Source: Scylla paramamosain
Taxonomy: Eukaryota; Arthropoda; Malacostraca; Decapoda; Portunidae
DNA: 64,000 nt
Direction: 5' to 3'
NCBI RefSeq assembly: GCF_035594125.1
Contig: NC_087186.1
Location: 2,037,228 to 2,101,227 of the forward strand
Both the position numbers and the translations under genes were made by a program. Below are positions 1-15,649 of this stretch, piece by piece. The notes under the pieces are model-generated. The model made no database searches and was not told where the DNA came from. It saw only the letters and a list, made by a program, of their open reading frames with translations. The first letter of the stretch is position 1. Each line of letters starts with the position of its first letter.

Positions 1-917
<917 letters not shown>

Positions 918-1132
918 CAACACCTCGGTTTCCTGAGGGAATAGCGGCGCGCCTGCTGGGCGCCTTGTGGCTTCTTTTCTCTCTGGTGATGGTCACTATT
1001 TACAGTTCAGGTCTTAAGGCCATCCTCATCCTACCACGCATCTCTCTGCCTTTCTCATCTCTTGAAGAACTTCTTAATACTGACATCACATTCATAGCAG
1101 TAAAGGGAACATTTATGGATTCCCTTATTAAG
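918..1132 (+). CDS. IR-like gene exon: third membrane segment
   Basis: The frame starts with two bases of a split codon, then TPRFPEGIAARLLGALWLLF and a hydrophobic stretch ending in IYSSGLKAIL. This is the 'W-L-x-F...Y-x-x-x-L-x-A-x-L' signature of the third membrane helix of IR/iGluR channels (SYTANLAAF in classical receptors). PRISLPFSSLEELL follows, the usual Pro-x-x-x-P-(F/I)-x-x-L-E-E-L entry into the second ligand-binding lobe. The acceptor is cttacag (AG 916-917). The donor is AAG|gtgagg at 1132/1133, phase 0. The reading frame is open throughout. Confidence 0.85.
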
Positions 1133-1159
1133 GTGAGGTGATCTGAAATAGCTAGAGTG

Positions 1160-1242
<83 letters not shown>

Positions 1243-1250
1243 TGTATGTG
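1160..1250. repeat. (GT)n microsatellite in IR intron 1
   Basis: About 45 GT units with two GTAT interruptions near the 3' end, adjoining a (GA)n tract. Confidence 0.95.
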
Positions 1251-1251
1251 G

Positions 1252-1266
1252 GAGAGCGAGAGCGAG

Positions 1267-1341
<75 letters not shown>
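1252..1341. repeat. (GA)n microsatellite in IR intron 1
   Basis: A GAGC-rich start gives way to a pure (GA)n run, forming a compound array with the preceding (GT)n. Confidence 0.95.
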
Positions 1342-1344
<3 letters not shown>

Positions 1345-1388
1345 GATTAAAAAAAAAATGAAATTCTGAATAATAACAGAATACAGGT

Positions 1389-1711
<323 letters not shown>

Positions 1712-1754
1712 CTAGTACCAATATCTTATTTTAATATTTCTGAAAATGCCACAG

Positions 1755-1910
1755 CATGCACCAGGTACCTCAGCACTGGCAAGACTAAGATCACAAACCA
1801 ATGTCACTGAAGACGTTCAACTGGCCATTAATTTGATAAAGGAAGGAGAAGTTGCCTGTGGTGCATTTACCTCAATTATACACATGATTATAGCGGATTC
1901 ATTTACGAAG
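1755..1910 (+). CDS. IR-like gene exon: ligand-binding lobe 2, part 1
   Basis: The exon begins at CAT after the acceptor tgccacag and reads HAPGTSALARLRSQTNVTED, then a helix ending SIIHMIIADSFTK. In IR proteins this part follows the LEEL segment and carries little sequence conservation, so assignment rests on position, open frame and phase 0 at both ends (donor AAG|gtttgt at 1910/1911). It is spaced 622 bp from the previous exon, an intron filled almost entirely by microsatellites. Confidence 0.72.
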
Positions 1911-2075
1911 GTTTGTTTTTTATTATATTTTTTGCTTTTTTTTATCATTCCTTTCATGAAATTTTTTTATTTTTTTTACATAACCTTGTATTGCAGTTAA
2001 TTAAACAAGAGTTGCTATAAGTTTAACAGTTTAAGGTACTTACCTCTTAATAAGTGGATGCCTTTCCCCTTTCAG

Positions 2076-2176
2076 GAAGGGTACTGCAAGCTGTACACTT
2101 GTGACTCCCTGTTTTCTTCTCCACTCAGCCTGGCATTTCCCAAAGGCTCACCGCTCACATCCGAAGTCAGTTTCAT
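2076..2176 (+). CDS. IR-like gene exon: ligand-binding lobe 2, part 2
   Basis: The acceptor is ccctttcag (AG 2074-2075) and the donor is AT|gtaagt at 2176/2177, phase 2. Translation EGYCKLYTCDSLFSSPLSLA then FPKGSPLTSEVSF shows the IR hallmark 'C-x-L-Y ... S-x-A-F-P-K-G-S-P-L', the strand and loop preceding the last part of the S2 lobe. The expected continuation (a split Ile codon, then an R-L-K-E-S-G-I-L helix) is not nearby; it appears at 25404, about 23.2 kb downstream. Confidence 0.82.

Positions 2177-3293
<1,117 letters not shown>

Positions 3294-3360
<67 letters not shown>
3294..3360. repeat. (CA)n microsatellite
   Basis: About 33 CA units. Shorter (CA)n runs follow at 3458-3471 and 3760-3793. 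The DNA between (3361-3967) shows no gene or mobile element that I recognise. Confidence 0.95.
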
Positions 3361-3361
<1 letters not shown>

Positions 3362-3757
3362 TCTTCGTACCACTTTCCCGACTTATTGTGCGTGTACAGT
3401 GTTACATGTATAAGAAAGATGTATAGTTTTTGCCTTATGCACACACTGTGATATCACACACACACACACATTTTAGTGTAAACTGAGGGAGTAAGAAATA
3501 ACTGTCAAATGCTGGCTGGACTGGGAGGCTCCTTCACTGAGAGGCGCTGAACGATCAGTTATCAAGTGAGATCCTTCCTAAACTCCCAACGTATAAAGTA
3601 TAACGCTGAATTCAATTCCGAAATCTTTCAATTTTGTGGTGGTTGTCAGCCAGTGGGAAGGTGGGGGCAATAAGAGGTTAACAGGTCTTGTGATCTACTA
3701 TTGGTAGATGACGAGTATTTAAGATTTTCACTATCCGTATTACAGTGCTATACTATG

Positions 3758-3795
<38 letters not shown>

Positions 3796-3966
3796 TGCTG
3801 TAGAAAAAAAAAAAAAGGGCGCCAGTAAGTATTTGTACTGACACTTCGAGTCATAATACTCTAATGGAACTGTAATCGTAATCGAGTACACCACCACAAT
3901 CCACCGTTACTATCCATGTAGATACTCGTATATACTTTTTTTTTTTTTTTAAGTGCTGGCGTTCAG

Positions 3967-3967
<1 letters not shown>

Positions 3968-4056
<89 letters not shown>
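3968..4056. repeat. (CA)n microsatellite at 5' edge of element B
   Basis: About 44 CA units directly abut the first recognisable codons of the retrotransposon remnant that follows; the same motif recurs at that element's 3' edge (7219-7262). Confidence 0.95.
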
Positions 4057-4059
<3 letters not shown>

Positions 4060-7000
4060 GCGCTATGATGTGTTGGGTTTTACTGAACCCAAGTTTGATG
4101 CAGACATTGTCCCATTGTACATTCTATCAGGCTACGAAATGTTAACTAACAATATAAATAAGAGTGGAGCTGGCGGGACTGTCTACATCTCCGACAAGTA
4201 CAACGCCACTGTGGTAAACGAGTGTTCCTTGATGGAGTTATACATTGAATGTTTAGGTATTGAACTTAAAGACAATGGTGTACTAATTTTAAGTCTGTGT
4301 ATGTACAGACATCCGCAGGGTAATAAGAATAGATTCTTTCAGGCACTCCATAAAATTTTATTCACTGCAATGAACTAAAAATATCACAAAATGTTTATTT
4401 TATTTTTTTCGGTGATTTTAATATAATTTATTACACAATAACAATAAAGCTGCTGTCCGAGAATTTCTTACTGTAATGTATTCGTATCCACTGTTTCCCT
4501 TTAACGACCCGTCCCACCCGAGTAACATCCTCCTCAAATTCACTCATAGATCACATCTGGTTGTTACAAATAGAGTGCAACACAGGTAACTTCATAATTA
4601 ACACTAATGTTACTGACCACTTTCCCATTATCTCTCAGTTTAGTCATGGCAATAGCCATCAAGATAATGTTGTTTATCTTACGAACATAGTAATAACTCA
4701 AGATACTATAGTTTTGTAACACTGTCGCTCGTATAAACTGGTCAGATGCTATTAAATCGGTATATCGTATTAAATCATACACTTTTCTTTTTATAAAGAA
4801 ATTAAAACAATTTATGATAAATGTTTTACAGTAGAAAAAGTTAGTTAATTATAAAATAGAACGTAGTCCACACATAAGTCCTGGCATAGCTAAGAGTATT
4901 AGAGAGAAAAATAAACTTATAGGATTAGCCTAAAAATGGCTGTTAATATTTAAAGAACCTTACAGGGTTTACATAAATAAACTGACAACTGTTTCTAAAA
5001 GCAGCAAAGAAAAAATACTATCAAGACCAATTAATCAATAATCAAGGAAAAGCACGGTCACATCGGAGATCTATTAATTCAGACTTGGCTAGATGTGTCA
5101 GTGCTAATAGATAAACCATTGAATTGAAACCCTCCTGTCCCTATGTAGTAGGTAAATTTAATGAACAGTGTAAGTGAAGGTTAAATAACGATCACATGAA
5201 CTATTTAAATATTTCTCCAGATTTTTCGATGTATCTAAATCCTGTTATCCCAGATGGAGTTAAAAAAAAAATATTAATTTCCTCTCAAATCATCATCTGC
5301 TGGCTATTATGAAATTTCGCCCATTGTTTTGAAACATGCAGTTGCAACAATATGTCTGCCACAAACACTATTAAGAAGAGGCGTATTTCCTGATGCACCA
5401 TTTAAATCAGATTGTAGAAATAAAATTAACAATTATCGACCAATCTCTATATTCCCACGCTATTAGTAAAATTTGAGAAAGTGATTACCATCCGTCTTGT
5501 GAATCACTCGTAAAATAAAAATTTACTCTCAGACTGTCAGCATGGTTTTAGATCTGGTCGCTAAGTTGAATTTATTAAAAATGTTTATAAATACCTATAA
5601 AACTAAATTTTGTTAAGTCAAGGTTCTTATTGGTTTTTCAAAAGCGTTCGAATCATGAAGTCATGAAATTTTACTAAATAAATTGGAATATATTCGGGTT
5701 AGGGGCGTTCCATTGCAATTATTTTTAAAGTTACATTTCTAATAGATTACAAGCCATATATTGCAACTCTTCTTATTCATATTTTAAGTCAGTTAATAAA
5801 AGTGTTCCTCAAGGATCAATTATTTGCTCAGTACTTTTCTTAGTTTGCATCAATGATATAGATAACTGCAGTTTAAAATATATTTTTCAGTTTATGCCAA
5901 TGACAAGAATTTATTGCTAGCAGAAAAAAAGGCATACGTTACCCAAATAACAATGGAGTCGATCAGAAAATGGATCAAATGGAATAAATTAAAATTAAAT
6001 GTATTTAAAACTAAATATATATTGTTTCAAAATAGATCTGCAAAATTTACTATGCCAACTGTAGCTATAGAGATAATGGAACGCATCACTCATACATAAT
6101 TTCTTGGAGTTTTAATAGATGGAATCATTAATTTGAACTATGACATAAGTGCAATTGCAACAAAATTATCCCGCATGCGAGGCATTCTGTACAGGGTGCG
6201 GGACCAGCTGACGCAGGAGGAGCTGTGCAGTGTGTACCATACCCTCGCGTACCCGCAACGGCTGTACTGCGTCTCACTATGGGTCATTATTTATTAAAGA
6301 CGTTCACGTAGTTCAAAAGAATATTTTTAGAAGGATGTTTTACTTAGGGAAGTACGATTGAACCAACGAAATATTTACGACACGATTTTCTTAATTTCAA
6401 TAATATACATAAATATATTTATTATTATTATCATTTATTTATAAATGTTTGAAAATTTATCAGGGAACCCAGCCTCTTAGACTACAAAATACATCTCATA
6501 ACATTCGAGGAAACAATTTAGATATAATTTGCCCACAGTTCAGAACTACTTTATTCACGAAAGCAGTTTGCTGTGCACCTGCCCAAAAGACTGGAACTCC
6601 CTGCCCACAGAAGTAAAGACTCTGGTAAACGTGGGCAATTTCTTGGCATTTCAGAGAGCTTTAAGGAAACATTTCTTATGATTAAGGCATGCAACTATAT
6701 TGCAAATACATTGATAAAAGTACATATAACTGTATGAAGCAACAGCGTATTATGTGTTGTGCATTTTAGTTGTGCATTGTTCCATTGCATTGTGGTGCTG
6801 TTTATACGGTATTTAGTGCTGCAGCAGTGTCGTGTTGCATATTGCAGTGTTCCTTGGCTTGTGTGTTGTTGTTTGTTTTTTTGGCAAAATTTTATTTATT
6901 TATTTTTTTCCTGGTGACTTGGTTTTATGGTCCACATATGTATATGAAATATATTAAGGTATGAGTCCTTGTATCTGTATGCATGTACATAATTGATAAA

Positions 7001-7217
7001 TTTATCATTTAAGATTTACAGTGGCTAAAAACTGTCAATCCATCATGTATTCTTTAAAAATTGCCTACCATTTAACCATTTAACCATTGCAAATATTTAA
7101 TAGTAATTAAAATTGTATGTCTGGAACCTTCGGTTAGACTGACCGTGCCGATATTACTTGTAAAGATTATATAGTTAGTACGGCTACTATAATGGCAATA
7201 AATCTATTTCTTTGTTT

Positions 7218-7218
<1 letters not shown>
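4057..7218 (+). pseudogene. Element B: degraded non-LTR retrotransposon (endonuclease + RT)
   Basis: An old + strand copy read across many frame breaks. Endonuclease motifs in order: a 'D-V-L-G-F-T-E' block (about 4066-4090), a G-A-G-G-T-V-Y-I block near 4170, GDFN near 4412-4423, a T-R-P-T-R ... L-I-D-H-I-W block (about 4507-4560) and T-D-H-F-P-I (about 4612-4630). RT motifs: N-N-Y-R-P-I-S-I (about 5430), C-Q-H-G-F-R-S-G (about 5538), F-S-K-A-F (about 5636), S-V-P-Q-G-S-I then I-N-D-I (about 5803-5860) and Y-A-N-D in place of Y/F-A-D-D (about 5893). A conserved thumb region follows to about 6680, then a long AT-rich 3' UTR with AATAAA at about 7197. Many stops make it inactive. Motif style suggests the L2/CR1 end of the Jockey superfamily; the clade is unresolved. 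Confidence 0.75.

Positions 7219-7262
<44 letters not shown>
7219..7262. repeat. (CA)n microsatellite at 3' edge of element B
   Basis: About 21 CA units begin about 20 bp after the AATAAA signal of element B and mirror the array on its 5' side. Confidence 0.95.
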
Positions 7263-7267
<5 letters not shown>

Positions 7268-7596
7268 GGACAGGACGGAAGAGATATGAGGAAGGGTGGG
7301 GTTGGGATGTCAAGGTCAGATCATTAAAATTTAAGCGGTATCCAGCGTTCGTTGAATCAGTTTAGCGCAGACTTTGATTTACACTAAAGACTCTTGAATT
7401 ATTCTTTCATGATATATGCGTTTATGTTTTCATAGTTAATTATACACTCGCGTAACTTTACTTTCCGTACAATATTATGATGGCTAATTATGTTGCATAT
7501 AATACTACAAATTAAACGAAGTCATTCAGACCTTAATCGAACAATCAGCGTCACACTGGTGACCGCAATGACCGCAGGCTCAGCCACAATGCGATG
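7263..7596. other. Intronic DNA, no feature seen
   Basis: AT-rich and without recognisable coding or repeat structure. Confidence 0.5.
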
Positions 7597-8991
<1,395 letters not shown>

Positions 8992-9226
8992 AAAAAGTAC
9001 CCTCCTACGGCTTCTATCCTGTCTGTAACTTCAACTTTCCTTTCTGATCCTTCTATAGCTTCTGCGGTACACGATCACTATTCTAAGTCAGCACAAACAC
9101 TTAATTCAAAATCTACTCTTCTACAGCTTCTGTTTTCTCTGTAGCTTCATCTCTAGTTCCCTTTATAACCGTTCTATAGCTGGTGTGGCAAATGTTCAAT
9201 GTTCTTTTCTGAAGTCTATTAATATC
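8992..9226 (+). pseudogene. Family A copy A3: twice-repeated RT snippet
   Basis: Two diverged copies of the same RT segment (the codons for K-L-P-S-Y-G-F-Y-P ... S-D-R-S-I-A) lie in tandem at about 8997-9090 and 9112-9212, each with stops. The arrangement suggests a local duplication inside an old family A fragment before A4 was placed or fused downstream. Confidence 0.6.
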
Positions 9227-9478
9227 ATTACTCCCATTGATGTCTAAATCACTGGATCAGTGGCTGCTGTGAACTTATCATTAAACTCAGCTGTAATCTC
9301 ATTGAACGTTTTCCTTTGTTACTCACAACACAAGGCGGTAGTCACAGCCTGCCCTCTGAAGACAACTCTATTCCTTCGGACAAAAATACAAGCACCTAAT
9401 TATACACACAGCCTTCACTCAAAATTCAAAATAACCATGGCGATTCCTATACCAGCCTCGGAGTCCCCCTCTAGGGAG

Positions 9479-11141
9479 GGGATCACAGATGCCGCCAGGT
9501 CGGACTGCTCTTTTGAAATCGACCCTGACTGTCTTCTCACCTCCTCAACTTTTTCTTCATTAAGTTCTACAACATTCGCGGTCTTAGATATAATTTTTAA
9601 TCTGTAGGACATCACCCCTCCTCTATTAAACCTTACTTTCTTTTCCTCACTAAAACACAGGCGCCTGAGGTAACTGACAGTAGCCCCTTTTCTGCTCCCT
9701 CCTAATTTTTCTATCCTCATTTTCAATCCAGAGCTGGATGTTGCGTTTATGTGAGCAAAGACTTAACATGCTCTCATATACATGCTCTTGAATCTTCCGA
9801 GTTTTCCACCATCTGGCTACGACTACAGAGTCACTCTCAAACGAAATTTATCTGTGTTGTTTACCTCTCACCTAACTCATCTGACTATAAGAAATTCTTT
9901 GACTACTTAAATTCCAAAATGGAGCACATTCTGACCCTCTTCCCTTTTGCAGAGATCTCCATTCTTGGAGACTTCAATGTTCACCACCAGCTTTTGCTTT
10001 CTTCTCCCTTCACTGACCATTCTGGTGAAGTAGGCTTCAACTTTGCTATCCTCTACGACCAAGAGCAATTGGTGCAACACCATACTCGTATTTTTGTTGC
10101 CCTTGGCCAGTGTCCTTCCTACATAAAAAAAGAATAAATAAATAAATTCCTGACAGTTTTGGAGATACGCCAATCATTCTTGACCTTTTCCTAACCTCTA
10201 ATCGTTCTGTTTATGCTATTACCCTCTCTTCTCCGTTGGGCTAATCCGATCACAATCTCATATTTGTTTTTTGTCCTTTTGCTCCGTTCCTTCCTCAGGA
10301 TCCCCAGATGGATCAGGATCACAGATGCCGCCAGGTCGGACTGCTCTTTTGAAATCGACCCTGACTGTCTTCTCAACTCCTCAACTTTTTCTTCATTAAG
10401 TTCTACAACATTCGCGGTCTTAGATATAATTTTTAATCTGTAGGACATCACCCCTCCTCTATTAAACCTTACTTTCTTTTCCTCACTAAAACACAGGCGC
10501 CTGAGGTAACTGACAGTAGCCCCTTTTCTGCTCCCTCCTAATTTTTCTATCCTCATTTTCAATCCAGAGCTGGATGTTGCGTTTATGTGAGCAAAGACTT
10601 AACATGCTCTCATATACATGCTCTTGAATCTTCCGAGTTTTCCACCATCTGGCTACGACTACAGAGTCACTCTCAAACGAAATTTATCTGTGTTGTTTAC
10701 CTCTCACCTAACTCATCTGACTATAAGAAATTCTTTGACTACTTAAATTCCAAAATGGAGCACATTCTGACCCTCTTCCCTTTTGCAGAGATCTCCATTC
10801 TTGGAGACTTCAATGTTCACCACCTGCTTTTGCTTTCTTCTCCCTTCACTGACCATTCTGGTGAAGTAGGCTTCAACTTTGCTATCCTCTACGACCAAGA
10901 GCAATTGGTGCAACACCATACTCGTATTTTTGTTGCCCTTGGCCAGTGTCCTTCCTACATAAAAAAAAAATAAATAAATAAATTCCTGACAGTTTTGGAG
11001 ATACGCCAATCATTCTTGACCTTTTCCTAACCTCTAATCGTTCTGTTTATGCTATTACCCTCTCTTCTCCGTTGGGCTCATCCGATCACAATCTCATATT
11101 TGTTTTTTGTCCTTTTGCTCCGTTCCTTCCTCAGGATCCCC
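9479..11141 (+). repeat. Tandem duplication, 836-bp period, inside A4
   Basis: The segment from ggatcacagatgcc (9480) to tcaggatcccc (10305) recurs from 10316 to 11141 at a constant offset of 836 bp. I counted about four single-base differences over about 825 bp. A short filler (agatggatca) sits at the junction near 10306-10315. Confidence 0.93.
10088..10147 (+). mobile_element. Nested family A insertion of about 58 bp
   Basis: The endonuclease codons for 'H-T-R-I | P-D-...-G-D-T-P' are interrupted by just the last ~45 bases of family A (tttttgttgcccttggccag onward to CCTACAT) plus an (A)n(AATA)n tail. An equivalent insertion sits at 10924-10983 because the surrounding DNA was later duplicated. 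Uninterrupted family A copies, such as A5 and A11, lack it. Confidence 0.85.
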
Positions 11142-12915
11142 CTAAGCGGAGGTGCCTCTGGCGTTTTTGCCTCTGCTAGTTGTGGGGACCTGAGGAAGTA
11201 TTTTTGCTGATTTTTCTTGGAATGACTATTGCTTCCATGTCAGAGATCTGTTTCTGTGCCAAGCGCATAGCAGAGGTGATAGTGTCTGGCAAGGAGGCTG
11301 TACATTCCTCACTATTTTCTCAACCTAAACCTTCTAAACTTTTCTTTAACATGACCTGTTCTCGTGCTATACATGATAGAGAGGTGGTTCACAAAAGATA
11401 CTTGAGCCCTCCTTCACCACAATCTAATCCACTCTATCTTTCTGCTCGGAACCATGCCAAATCTGTTCTCCAACAAGCCAAAGTCTCCTTCATTAATAGA
11501 AAGTGTCAAAATCTTTCAAGATCTAACTCTCCTTGTGACTTCTGCCATCTAAACAAAAATATATCTAATACCTTTGCTTCTTTTTCTTTACCTTTTCTAT
11601 TTCAACTAGATGACACCACTCTATCATATCTGTCTTTTAAGCTGAATTCTTCAAACCTTTGCTAAAAATTTTACCTTGAACGATTCAGGGCTTGTTCGTC
11701 CCTCTCCTCCACCCTCTGACTACTTCATGCTACCTATTAAAATTCTTCGCAATGATGATTTTCATGTCCTCGCTAGCCTAAACCCTCGGAAGACATTTAC
11801 GAACCTGATGGGATCCCTCCTATAGTTCTCCAAAACTGCGCCTCCGTGCTTGCATCTTGCCTAGTCAAACTCTTTCAACTCTGTCAATATGTACTTTTCC
11901 TTCTTGGTGGAAGTTTGCCTACATTCAGCCTGTTCCTATAAAAAGGGTGACCGTTCCGTTTCCTGCTCATCTAAAGTTTTTAATCTATCCTCAACAGGAA
12001 GATTCTTAAACATTTAACTTTACAACCTTCTACCATATCGCCAGTATAGGTTCCGTCAAGGCACTCTACTGGTGATTTTCTGGCTTTCCTTACTGAGTCT
12101 TGGTTATCCTCTTTTAGTGATTCTTGTGAAACTTTCGCTGTTGCCGTGGACATATCAAACGCTTTTGATAGAGTCTGGTACAAAGCTTTGATTTCCAAAT
12201 TACCCTCCTAAGGCTTCTGTCTTTCTCTCTGTAACTTTATCTCAAGTTTCCTTTCTGACCGTTCCATTGCTGTTGTGGTACACGGTCACAGTTTTCCTTC
12301 TAATTCTATTAAGACTGGTTTTCCTCAGGGTTCTCTCCTGTCACTCACTTTCTTCCTATTATTCATCAATGATCTTCTAAACCAAACTTGTCCTATTCAC
12401 TCGTACGCTGATGATACCACCGTGCACTTTTTCCACGACTTTTCATAGACGTCCAACCGTTGAGGAGGTAAACAGTTCACGCTGGGAAACTACAGAACGC
12501 TAGACTTTTGATCTCTGCAAAATTTCTGATTGGAGCAGAGCAAACGTGGTATTGTCCAATGCCTCAAAAACTCAATTCCTTTCATCTATCAACTCAACAC
12601 AACCTTCCTGACAACCATCCCCTCTTCTTCAATGATACTCAACTCTGTCAATAAGTACCTTTCGTTCTTGCTGGAAGTTTGCCTACATTCAGCCTGTTCC
12701 TAAATAAGGGCAACCGTTCTGTTTCCTGCTCATCTAAAGTTTTTAATCTAGCCTCAACATGAAGATTCTTAAACATTTAACTTTATAACTTTCTACCATG
12801 TCGCCAGTATAGGTTCCGTTAAGGCGCTCTACTGGTGATCTGCTGGCTTTCCTTACTGAGTCTTGGTTATCCTCTTCTACACTGAACACCCTCTGTCTGT
12901 CCTTTTCTTATATCA

Positions 12916-13811
<896 letters not shown>

Positions 13812-13814
13812 GTC

Positions 13815-13977
13815 TCTTCAAAGTAAGGCAACAAATTAGGTACCAAATGAATGAGCAGAATCTGCACTACATATACCAACCATTAGAATTGATGAATTTT
13901 CCCCGGGAATTTTAATAGATATGAAATTGTTGAAAATCTTGACTTTTTTTGTGCTAACCTGGAGACATGGTTTTTGC
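13815..13977 (+). repeat. Left inverted terminal repeat
   Basis: Reads outward-in from AGGCAACAAATTAGGTACC to ACATGGTTTTTGCATG. It pairs with 17426-17580; I estimate about 85 percent identity with small gaps. Confidence 0.85.
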
Positions 13978-15649
13978 ATGGAGCAGGATAGAGCAACAAA
14001 ATGGTTATCAAATTAAAGCATTTTAATACTCTATTGAACGTGTACAATCTGATTAACATTGTACAAAAAAATGGCATGTTATTTATAATATTTAAAGAAG
14101 AATAACAAAATTCCATACATTTGATATATATATCAATAAAGTGGAAAGTGTGATTTTGCAACAAGTCAAACCATCTTCTGAAACTACCAAAATAATCATG
14201 ATTGTATGTGTCAAAATGATGTTACATAGTCATTCGTTAAGTGTTTGCTTCTTGAAGCTTTCGAAGCGCTGTCTGTTGTATTCCACAGCATGGAAAAGAT
14301 ATTCCCTCTGCTTGGGATCTGTGGTGATGACATTTGCAAAATCACTCATCATCTTAACTCCACGCTCACTACTCTGAGGTTTCTCACATATTCCAAGGCT
14401 TTCTTGTAGTCCTCCTTCTCTGGCTATGATTCAACCCGATCCAGGGGCCAGTCACGTCCAGTGCAGGTCTAGCAGAAGGTGGGATTCCGGACCAATGAAA
14501 TTTACTAGTGTGGTCTTGGCTGTCACCTTCTGAAACACAGGTTTTCCCCTTCTGAAGCTGTCTGGCTTCTGAGTGGCATGCAGTTGAGCAGCAATGTCCT
14601 ATTTCTGTTTGTCACTCAGCCTGCTGCTGAAGAGCGCGAATGGCACGGCCTCCTGTGTCAAGTACCACTTGTGATTTTCCATTTTCTAAAGAACTGCTTC
14701 AGCAACCTGTGGGTCTGATCTCTTGTACCTCAACATGTCCTGGATGAGCTGAAGGTCATTCACAGGAGCATCCGCACCAGATATTGACATCATCACACTG
14801 GTGTGTAGAACAGAGCCAGGAAGATGTTGAGTCGTTCCAGCTTTGTAACAGTCTCTTCATCATATTTTAGCTGGTCACAAAACATCAGCATCTTCATGGA
14901 ATACAAGTTCCTGGCCATTCCTCTGGCCTGGTGAATGGCCCCTGGTCGACTCCAGTGAATCCCACGGGGAGGTGTCCTTCCAAGAACAATCACTGTGAGC
15001 TCAGCCATTTCCTTGTAGTCAGCTCTCGGTGGCTTCTCAGAATTGAGGATGTCATGCAGTATTTCATCACAATCCCAAACAGCTTTTCCCAGACTGCTCC
15101 AACCAGCCCTTCCAGAATGTGGTGTCCGCACGCCAAGTAAAATACCTTAGTGCTCAGCTTTTCCTCAAGCAGTTTGGCAGCTCCCCTGTGTACTCCACTG
15201 TTACTGGATGTAATGTCAAAAACAAGGGTAGTTATGATACCTGTAAGCTCCTATACCTCCAACAAGTCAATTGATGCCTCAGCATGAACTGTACCTGTTG
15301 ACTGTCGATGACGGGTACTCGCAGTAACTTCCCTTCAGGATAGGCAGGTGGTCCAGACACGAGCACAGCTAAAGTCTCTGAGGTGGTCCCAGGTTCACTG
15401 TCCAGGACGTCTCTGAGCATCTTCCCATCCCAGTGTAGAGTAGCAGGGTGGGGAGGGTTCTCACTGAACTCCGCCATGTAGCTCTGGCTGATGTTGTACC
15501 TGGACAGCATTCTTTTAGGACGTGTTGTTGATGTAAAAATTATTAATTGTCCAGATGAGCCCCAGTTTCAAGAAATTAGGGCAGTTAACTTGATTGTCAG
15601 ACAAGCCAAGACGATCAGCTGTATTACAGATGGCACCACACTCCATGAC

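Larger units (their letters stand above)
9227..12915 (+). pseudogene. Family A copy A4: 5' UTR, endonuclease and RT, rearranged
   Basis: Begins about 40 bp inside the family 5' UTR (attactccca...). The ORF start ATG is at 9437 (MAIPIPASESPSREG). The endonuclease domain is broken near 9480-9600 and open again at 9751-10086 with [11 protein letters not shown] at about 9957-9990. It contains a short nested insertion, an 836-bp tandem duplication, the linker at 11180-11665, and an RT domain with many stops to about 12640. A second, partial copy of the 11879-12117 segment follows at 12642-12880, and homology then ends. The active-site box is legible (Y-A-D-D-T-T near 12402-12420). It is clearly inactive. 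Confidence 0.8.

Noticed and set aside
5648..5670. GTTCGAATC-like tRNA T-loop
   Set aside because: No acceptor stem or anticodon arm can be drawn around it; it lies inside the RT remnant of element B.
14141..14377. 78-codon + strand ORF
   Set aside because: Antisense shadow of the C-terminal region of the dead transposase-like gene on the minus strand.
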